Shown in pieces: positions 57,227 through 64,000 of a stretch of DNA of 64,000 nt. A program made the translations under genes and the position numbers. Origin of the DNA: Silurus meridionalis (taxonomy: Eukaryota; Chordata; Actinopteri; Siluriformes; Siluridae); contig NC_060892.1 in the NCBI RefSeq assembly GCF_014805685.1, positions 4,615,490 through 4,679,489 of the forward strand, given 5' to 3'. A model generated the notes under the pieces. It saw only the letters and a list, made by a program, of their open reading frames with translations. It ran no database searches and was not told the DNA's origin. The stretch's first letter is position 1, and each line of letters opens with the position of its first letter.

Positions 57227-57618
57227 TCACATTTAGTCCCCATTTGCTTATATAATAACCTTCACTTTCCTGGGAAGATGTTCCACAAGATCTATGCTCA
57301 TTCAGCCACAAGGGTGTTCGTAAAGTCAGGTACAGGTGAAGTGAGGAGGGCTGGGGTGTAGTCAGCGTTCCAATTCATCCCAAAGGTGTTCAATAGGGTT
57401 GAGGTCGAAATTGTATAGCAGGAGATTCAAGATCTTTCAATGAAACCTATGCAAACCGTATCTTTTTGAACCTCGGTTTGTGTCTAATAGTTAAAGTGAG
57501 GGAAATATTCAATGCCACAGCATGCCTCTAATTTTGGTGGTAACAGTTTGAGGAAGAACCACAACCACATATAGCTGAAAAAGTCAGGTATTACAATACT
57601 TTTGTTCATATAGTGGAT
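57227..57618 (-). mobile_element. Tc1-like MITE copy (reverse)
   Basis: ataaccttcactttcctggg, ctggggtgtagtcagcgttc, and the terminus acaatacttttgttcatata. A middle section is deleted. Confidence 0.65.
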
Positions 57619-59036
57619 ATGCAACGATACTGCGTTAGAAAATTTACATATAGAGTATAACACTGAAACTGTGTAAGTTCATTCTCATTTCTGTGAGAAT
57701 CCTTGCATACTACAAGAATAAAATAATTGTGTGAGCTGATTATTTTTTTAAACATCAGTCAACCATAGATGCTGTGAGCTAAATTTGACAGGTTAGAATG
57801 ATTTAGTTCTAGATCTCTACTTAAGACATTACTTTAAAATTGGTCTCAAATAGAGATGTTATCAGCAGTCTTAGTCTTTCTCATTTATACCTCAATCCTC
57901 TAGAATTAAAATAAAGTTATGGGTATTTGGAGCACATAACAGATACAAATAGTGACATTGGGATACACCTTGATGCTATTTCAAGAACAAGATCTATAAA
58001 AACTATGCTATTTCAGGTTGTATGACCTTTTTATACAGTTATCTGGTTAATAATGTACTAAATACATGCCCTGAATTTAATGACATCTACTTCATTTTGG
58101 CAATAAAGCCCAATGACCCATTTCAGTCAAATGCAGTCAAATTAAATGCTTTTTTAGGCTTTGTGTAGTCTAGGAGTTTCCCCTGTTTAAAATAAACAGA
58201 TGTGACTGTTCCCCTTTAAAACATGTGCAGAAGCCTCTGTGTAATAGTCTTAAATGCAGACAAGCTTGCCAATAGTGCAATAATTCAAGTCCTCTATACA
58301 CAACACAAAAAATATTCACACATGAAAACATAACCTTCATTTGTAAGCAAACATTAGTAGTATGAAAGACAAAACAAGCCAAAACCCAAAGAGCAATAAG
58401 TTTTTTCATTTCACTTCATCTTCCATGCAGTCTGTGGTTATAAAATGGCCTGTTATTTATGCGATTCGAATGATTGACCTTTACATGGACAGACTCAAAC
58501 ACACTGCAGTGTTTAAGCCGTATTAATGGATACGGATTTAGTGGAATGTTCCCATCACTGGTCAGCAGCCAATATTCAAGTTAAATATAGACAACCAGCC
58601 GCTGAATTTCTGGAGCATGTGAATCGTGTTATGACTCAATAAACTGTTTTCCTAAAAGCATTTTGGTAATTAACAGTCACTTCCAGACTTCCTAAACTTT
58701 AAATAATCATTTAAATTGTTGATGTTTTTTCCATAAGAATTTTAGGTTTTTACACTGAATGCATGGTGTACATGTGCTGATTATTAAATATTACATTTAT
58801 ATTTCAGTAACAATAAACTTTATACCGGCCCAAAGATAGCTGAGCCAAGATATATTAATCTCACCCAAATCTTTCACATAGTATATAAGATCAAATGAAA
58901 TTTTTGTGGTCTCAATTTTCAGTAAACAGTTTTATAAAGTAATACAGGTTGCATCAGCAATGTTTAGAACTAGGTTTATTATGATTTCCAATCGATTTTA
59001 AATATAGCTGAAACAAATGAATTAAAATTGTAAGCT
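57619..59036. other. Intergenic, no recognised gene
   Basis: About 1.4 kb of A/T-rich unique sequence between the convergent tbxa2r and gipc3 ends. Possible alternative gipc3 3' UTR. Confidence 0.4.
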
Positions 59037-59426
59037 TTTATTAAGTAGCAAACATTAAATCCCAAACTTGAATATAATTTTATCATCTGACTGTTGTTCC
59101 CAGTTGCTGGTCCATATTTGAGGTCTTCTGTCAATTATTTTGCATCAAGAAAAAAACGAATTAATGATACACCACATACTTCAGGTCTTTGCACTCAAGG
59201 ACTTTATGGGGTTAGTGTTAGCTCTGAAGTTGAGGTTCAGAAATGTCAACGATTAATAATAAACATGTGAAAAATGTGTCATCTTTAAATCTCTTGTTGA
59301 ATTATGTATCACCACTAGCATCCAAGGGTTGAAAAACAGCAGTTATATCTGAGAGGAGAATACTGTGATAATACTAAAATCTCAGTGTTGGAATACAGGG
59401 AGACACAGCTAGGTTGAAAAATTGGT
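59037..59426 (-). other. gipc3: Probable gipc3 3' UTR
   Basis: Sequence downstream of the gipc3 stop on the - strand. An AATAAA (read on the - strand at 59042-59037) is the nearest candidate poly(A) signal. No repeat is recognised in it. Confidence 0.45.
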
Positions 59427-59578
59427 CTAAACTCTGCCGTTCTTTACATCCCCAAGAGCTCCCCAGATGTCAAACAGAAAGACGTCAGGGAAGGCGAAAT
59501 CCCCCAGGACAGAATCTAGAGCCTCTGCGAAATCGTCTGGATTTTGCTTGTCTTTGGCGACTTCTACAATGGTTGTTG
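59427..59578 (-). CDS. gipc3: GIPC-family PDZ adaptor, last coding exon (GIPC3-like)
   Basis: On the - strand, acceptor gtttctttgcag is followed by 152 nt. After completion of a split codon it encodes ATTIVEVAKDKQNPDDFAEA, then a run containing LGDFAFPDVFLFDIWGALGD and ending KNGRV, with a TAG stop. The LGDFAFPD.F.FD.WGA.GD block is the conserved C-terminal GIPC-homology 2 (GH2) region, which in the family binds myosin VI; GIPC proteins couple PDZ-bound receptors to endocytic trafficking. The GRV ending differs from the GRY I recall for GIPC1. Convergent placement beside tbxa2r matches human GIPC3-TBXA2R, so gipc3 is favoured. The PDZ and N-terminal exons are not visible and should lie to the right, beyond 64000 or within the repeat-rich 59.6-64 kb stretch. 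Confidence 0.82.
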
Positions 59579-60179
59579 CTGCAAAGAAACACATAGTTTA
59601 ACCGTTTGAGAAGAAGAAAATAAATTACAGTGTCTTCTCTCGAACAAAATATCATGTTTTGTAAATAGTATATTACTCAGATAATTTCTCCGATCAGAAA
59701 TGAAATTCTCAAAACTTGTAAATTATAAAAGCAATTTCTCATTGCTTTAAACAATGTGAAAATGCTTTGGTACATCATCAAGAAAAAAATTATTTAACTA
59801 TTTAATTATTAATTACCAGTTGTTTAAGTCATGTTAATCAAAATGTATTATACTGGTTCTCACCTGAACAGTCTTAACCCATGTCATTAAATGCAAAGTG
59901 TTTAAACTGGCTCATATTGCCATTTTGCACAACATTGTGTTCATGTTTACACTCTTACACTCTTGTATATAGTTCTCTCTTCTGCACATTGTACTGTATA
60001 TTATACAGTAGGTTTACTGGTCCGCGCTATCTTGTCTTTTGTGTATATGTTCCACACAGTCTTGAGTCGTTTGTATGCACTGTTTACAACAGGTTGCTCA
60101 CGATGACTTTATCTGGTGAGGACACTTACTTAGCTTAGCTCTGTGTTCTGTTATGTAGATCTATGTTGTGTGATGTCGC
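59579..60179 (-). other. gipc3 intron, mostly unique
   Basis: Begins at the gipc3 acceptor. A fragment of the ttttctcag MITE family (ctccgatcagaaatgaaatt, ctcaaaacttg) is at about 59690-59720. No exon recognised. Confidence 0.45.
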
Positions 60180-61690
60180 TCTATGTTGTTTTATGTAGCA
60201 CCAGGGTTCTAGAGAAACGTTGCCTCATTTCACTGTCTACTGCATCAGCTATACTGGTTAAAATCCTACTTGTCTGATTGTTACCATTTTGTAGATTTAA
60301 CTATCCAGGTTAATGCAAGTAAACTATGGGGTGCCACAAGGTTCAGTTCTAGGACCCCTGCTATTCACAATATACATGCGTCACTTGGGAAACATTATTA
60401 GAAGACATGGGATTAGCTTCCACTGCTATGCTGATGATTCCCAGCTATAAATCACCTTTAAACCAGACGATAGTGCTCAATTGGCACGGTTAACCAATTG
60501 GCTCGGTTCTGATAAGAAAGAGATTTTGCTGATCGTCCCAAAAACCAGTACACAGAAGCTCCAGCATTTTAACCTGCGTTTAGAAGCATCTACTGTAAAT
60601 ACTAGTTCAACAGTAAAGGACCTGGGAGTTATTTTAGACAGCAACTTGTCTTTTGAAAATCATAATAACCATATTATAAAAACAGCCTTCTTCCACGTTA
60701 TAAATATTGCTAAGCTAAGAAACATGTTGCCTATATCTGGAGAGTGGTAGCTCAGTGGTTAAGGTGCTGGGTTACTGATCAGAAGGTCGGGGGTTTAAGC
60801 CCCAGTATCACCAAGCTGCCACCCTTGAGCCCTTGATCAAGGCATTTAACCCTTTGTGCTCCAGGGGTGCTGTATCATGGCTGACCCCAGCTTCTGAGCA
60901 AGCTAGAATATGCAAAATAAAGAAAAAGCAAATTTCACAGTGCTGTAATGTTTATGTGACAAATTAAGGCTTTTTACAAATAAAAGCTAAAAGCATTCAT
61001 GACCTCCAGATCCAGACTGGACTATTGTAATGCATTACTAGGTGGATGTCCTGCTTCATTAATAAACAAGCTACAGTTAGTTCAGAATGCAGCAGCCAGA
61101 GTTCTCACAAGGTCAAGAAAATATGACCATATAACCCCAATCTTATCATCCCTACACTGGCTACCTGTTAAGTTTCCAATCGTTTTTATAAGTTTTGTTA
61201 CTTAACTACAAATGGATTAGCTCCCATGTATGTATCCAGTCTTCTAACACGCTACAATCTGTCACGCTCCTTAAGATCTCAAACTATGGACTTCTAGTAG
61301 TTCCTGGAATAGCAAAGTCCACTAAAGGTGGACCTTCTCACATTTAACTGCTAAACGTTGGAATAGTCTTCCTGACAGTGTTCGGGGTTTAGACACAATC
61401 TCCCAGTTTAAGTGCAGATTAAAAACGCAAGATTTATAATCACACTCTTGATATCACCCAAATAAGGATGGTCCCCTACTGAGTCTAAGGGAGTTTTTCC
61501 TTGCCACAGTCCCATGGCTGCTCATCAGGGATAAACACACATCGCTCACCTTAACTCTTAAATTCTGTGAAGCTGCTTTAAAACAATGTCTGTTTAGAAA
61601 GCGCTATAAAATTAAACTTGACTTGACTTGAATATGTACGGTTGAAAAAAACAATAAAAGCTTCTTGACTTGACTTGACTTGATCAACTA
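60180..61690 (+). pseudogene. L2-type LINE remnant (copy 2) with nested SINE
   Basis: Reads [30 protein letters not shown] (RT catalytic YADD), LNLRLEASTVNTSSTVKDLG, then after the [24 protein letters not shown] and [20 protein letters not shown]. It ends with aagctgctttaaaacaatgt and an acttgacttga tail. Stops are present. In the gipc3 intron, antisense to the gene. Confidence 0.82.
60739..60972 (+). mobile_element. tRNA-derived SINE nested in the L2 copy
   Basis: A box tagctcagtggttaaggtgc and B-box-like gtcgggggtttaagcccc, then caccaagctgccacccttga and ctccaggggtgctgtatcat. It splits the L2 RT between 'MLPISG' and 'KAFMTSR' relative to the copy at 38166. Confidence 0.85.
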
Positions 61691-62040
61691 GATCTCTAAA
61701 ATGGGTCAACTGTAAATCTTGTGATCCTTTAATTGGTGTGCGTATACAGAGTGAAACACAGATTAATAATTTCTGAAAATAGATGAACAACCAGGAAAAG
61801 AACGAACACTAATGCAGTACAGTAAAAGTGTGAATCCTGTCTGGTTTCTTGCAATCAATATCCCACATACAAAAATGTGTATGTGGGATATAAATATGCA
61901 GGAAAAATATTTGTGCTGTTGAAATTCATAGATGCCAAACAGAAGAAATTCAGTATTCTGCATTTGCAATCACTGTAATCCAATAGATTTATAAAGAAAT
62001 AAGTGTTGCATAGTGAAACTTTAATGGTAGCATCAGTCAC
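61691..62040 (-). mobile_element. MITE fragment of the 'ttttctcag' family
   Basis: taatttctgaaaatagatga, aaagtgtgaatcctgtctgg and tgttgaaattcatagatgcc match 62630-62820 and, reversed, 24190-24370. Termini are missing. Confidence 0.55.
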
Positions 62041-62078
62041 TTTAAGTATTGATTAGGAAACTGTGCTGTATACTGCTG

Positions 62079-62309
62079 TATGTATCTTCTTTCAGCTTCT
62101 GAAGCTGAAAGAAGATACATACATAAGATACAACCCCTAATGTTTTTAGGCTGGATGCCCTTCCAAACGCAACCCTCCCCATTTATCCTGGCTTGGGACC
62201 GGCACTAAGAGTGCCGGTCCCAAGTGGCTGGGGTTGGTTCCCTGACCGGGGATCGAACCCGGGCCACAGCGGTGAGAGCACCGCATTCTAACCTCTAGAT
62301 CACCAGGGA
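62079..62309 (-). mobile_element. tRNA-Glu-derived SINE (copy C) with a perfect hairpin at its 3' end
   Basis: The - strand head (62309-62238) is a 72-nt tRNA-Glu(CUC)-like sequence starting tccctggtgatctagaggtt. Its anticodon and T arms still pair, using GT wobbles. The body contains the mirrored gggaccggcactaagagtgc. The 3' tail ends in a 21-base perfect inverted repeat (62079-62099 and 62101-62121). Flanks tgctgtatactgctgta and cctgctgtttactgctgta look like the target duplication. Confidence 0.85.
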
Positions 62310-62517
62310 CCTGCTGTTTACTGCTGTATAAAGGCAAAATGCAGCAGCTATGTCATTTTTGCAACCAGATAAACTGTGTTAGTATACTCGACTTGTTTTT
62401 TTTCTACTGAAATCTTTCCATCAGCCTTGAAATTAAAAACATAATATCTTTTAGTAAAGATTTTCTACTTGCTTCCTTTTTTGCAGATGCTTCAGTGAAC
62501 TAATTCAATATTATAGT

Positions 62518-63118
62518 TTTTTCTCAGTCGCTTTGGAGTGTTTCTCAGATCAGAAATAAAATTCCTCAAAACTACTTGTTCAACCGCTACATGATTTAGT
62601 CATTTGTGCACATGAACCTTCAATTGGAGAGTGTATACAGACAGAGCAAAACACAGAATTACAATTTCTGAAAATAGATAAACAACCAAGAAAAAAATGA
62701 ACACTAGTAAAGTTCAGTAAAAGTGTGAATCCTGTCTAGTCTCTTGCACTCAATATAAATCAAATATGCAGTCAAATATATAAATATGTGCTGTTGAAAT
62801 TCATAGATGCCATACAGAAGAAGGTTTTATCAAGAAACCCTGAAACTGTGCATCGTCATACTGACAACATGCCTAAACATTTTGGAGATCTGTATGTAAA
62901 CAATGACAAAAGGATTTGTCATGCTAAAGGCAGTAAGATGTTCATTGACACAAATACTTACTTCTGAGAGATGAAGTAAGGATTTTGAGAAAAGTACTGG
63001 CTTCTGCAAGAAATTCAACGTGTTGTGCTGTTTGTACAAATTGTATTAAGAATGCACCTACTGGTTTGCAAATATTAAGAATGGTTTGAGAAATGCTCCA
63101 AAGCAACTGAGAAAAGCT
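62518..63118. mobile_element. MITE of about 600 bp with 'ttttctcagtygctttggag' inverted termini
   Basis: Left ttttctcagtcgctttggag and right gctccaaagcaactgagaaa are inverted. The interior matches 61691-62040 and both outer parts of 23866-25010. No transposase. Confidence 0.7.
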
Positions 63119-63119
63119 G

Positions 63120-63330
63120 TATTAAGTGCTTATTCAGCCAAAAGGTGTTAGGGTGAGGAGGCCTAGGGTAGTTTCTGTGTTCCAATTCATCCCGAAGGTG
63201 TTCAATACGGTTAATGTCAGAGCTCTATCTAAAAACAAAATCTTCCACTCTAACCTACATACACACATCCTTAATGAGCTGGCAGTGTGCCAGGGGCATT
63301 GTCATGCTGAAACAGGTTTTGATTAAGTGA
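63120..63330 (-). mobile_element. Tc1-like MITE fragment (reverse)
   Basis: gtgttccaattcatcccgaa, ggtgttcaatacggttaatg, ccaggggcattgtcatgctg. Abuts the preceding MITE. Confidence 0.6.
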
Positions 63331-63394
63331 AGTGAAATTTAATATAAATAAATAAGATAATAAATTATATAATAAATTAAGAATTCTGATTCTC

Positions 63395-64000
63395 CGACTC
63401 AAGACGATGCAGGATAGGAAACTAGATGGAGGTCTGTGTTTTCCTAAATTTGAATTATATAATCTAGCTTTTCAAATAAGGGGAATCAAAACCTGGGTTA
63501 ATTCATCGGTTTCATGGCGAGCTCTGGAGAATATCATTCTTCCTGTTCGTTTACAAGATCTCTGTTTTTCAGTTATTTCAAAATCCTCAAAGAAATCATA
63601 TGTGCCTAGTATTGAATATTTATTTTATGCATAAAATAAGGTTGAGAAAATTATGGGTAGCCCCTTCTTATTATATACTAAATCAACTCTATTATAGCAT
63701 AATAATCGTTTATGCACTGGTAACAAACCCTTTGTTTTTAAAGAACAGTCTGATGCTGGTGTTCATATATTAAATGACATTTATTGTGATACGGCCTCAA
63801 ATCGTTTCAGGAATAAAGTACTGAGTTTTCTTTACCTGGATTTTACTTCCTTTTATATCTAAAACTAAGGTCAGTTTTAAAGGCCTATGGCATTCTTTGG
63901 GCCTCCACTGTGGTCCCACCTCCTCTGTGGGAGTGGTTGGACAATAATACTCTTTCTAGTGGTTTATTTTCTAAGATTTATTACTCAATTCTTTTAAGGC
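63395..64000 (+). pseudogene. L1-like LINE ORF2 C-terminal fragment, runs off the window
   Basis: MQDRKLDGGLCFPKFELYNL-AFQIRGIKTWV.. matches the 'GGL..P....YN.A.Q.R...W' region after the RT domain of L1/Tx1-type LINEs. Stops after about 75 codons show decay. Related sequence continues to the right edge. Confidence 0.65.

Noticed and set aside
59414..59596. + strand 60-codon ORF
   Set aside because: Shadow of the gipc3 terminal exon on the - strand.
62238..62309. Genuine tRNA-Glu gene
   Set aside because: It is continuous with a SINE body, RTE-like tail and target duplication, and two sister copies share the layout.

Overview
This is vertebrate, and specifically teleost fish, nuclear DNA. 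The evidence is split-exon genes with GT/AG introns, dense Tc1/mariner-like, hAT-like, piggyBac, RTE, L2 and L1 remnants, tRNA-derived SINEs and abundant microsatellites. The species cannot be fixed from the sequence alone. No bacterial-type operons, CRISPR arrays or phage genes are present.

Three protein-coding genes are supported. (1) The 3' end of a LAR-type receptor tyrosine phosphatase, best matched to ptprs, lies on the + strand: four coding exons between 2842 and 10096 cover the last part of the second phosphatase domain, followed by a long 3' UTR. (2) A prostanoid GPCR, best matched to the thromboxane A2 receptor tbxa2r, lies on the + strand from 42874 to 49202. One exon carries TM1-TM6, and two alternative downstream exons each encode a TM7. 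(3) The last coding exon of a GIPC-family PDZ adaptor, most likely gipc3, lies on the - strand at 59427-59578; the rest of that gene is beyond the right edge or hidden in repeats. TBXA2R and GIPC3 are convergent neighbours on human 19p13.3, which also carries PTPRS, so gene order supports all three identifications.

Layout: 1-10.1 kb is ptprs introns and exons, with two minisatellites and a purine-rich low-complexity block. From 10.1 to about 13.4 kb is ptprs 3' UTR. From 13.4 to 42.8 kb is intergenic, dominated by transposon remnants, with a few high-complexity blocks that could be conserved regulatory elements (notably 17.8-18.7 kb). From 42.9 to 49.2 kb is tbxa2r, its large exon bracketed by an inverted pair of dispersed repeats. 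From 49.2 to 59.0 kb are Tc1-like, piggyBac, RTE and hAT remnants and a short interstitial telomeric repeat. From 59.0 to 59.6 kb is the gipc3 end. From 59.6 to 64 kb are an L2 copy carrying a nested SINE, a tRNA-Glu-derived SINE, MITEs and an L1-like LINE running off the window.

The most interesting item is the duplicated TM7 cassette of tbxa2r. Exons at 47424 and 48882 share splice phase, align without gaps, and both keep the Arg, Asn and Asp-Pro-Trp landmarks of prostanoid-receptor TM7. They differ in the third extracellular loop and the C-terminal tail. This predicts two receptor isoforms made by alternative last-exon choice.
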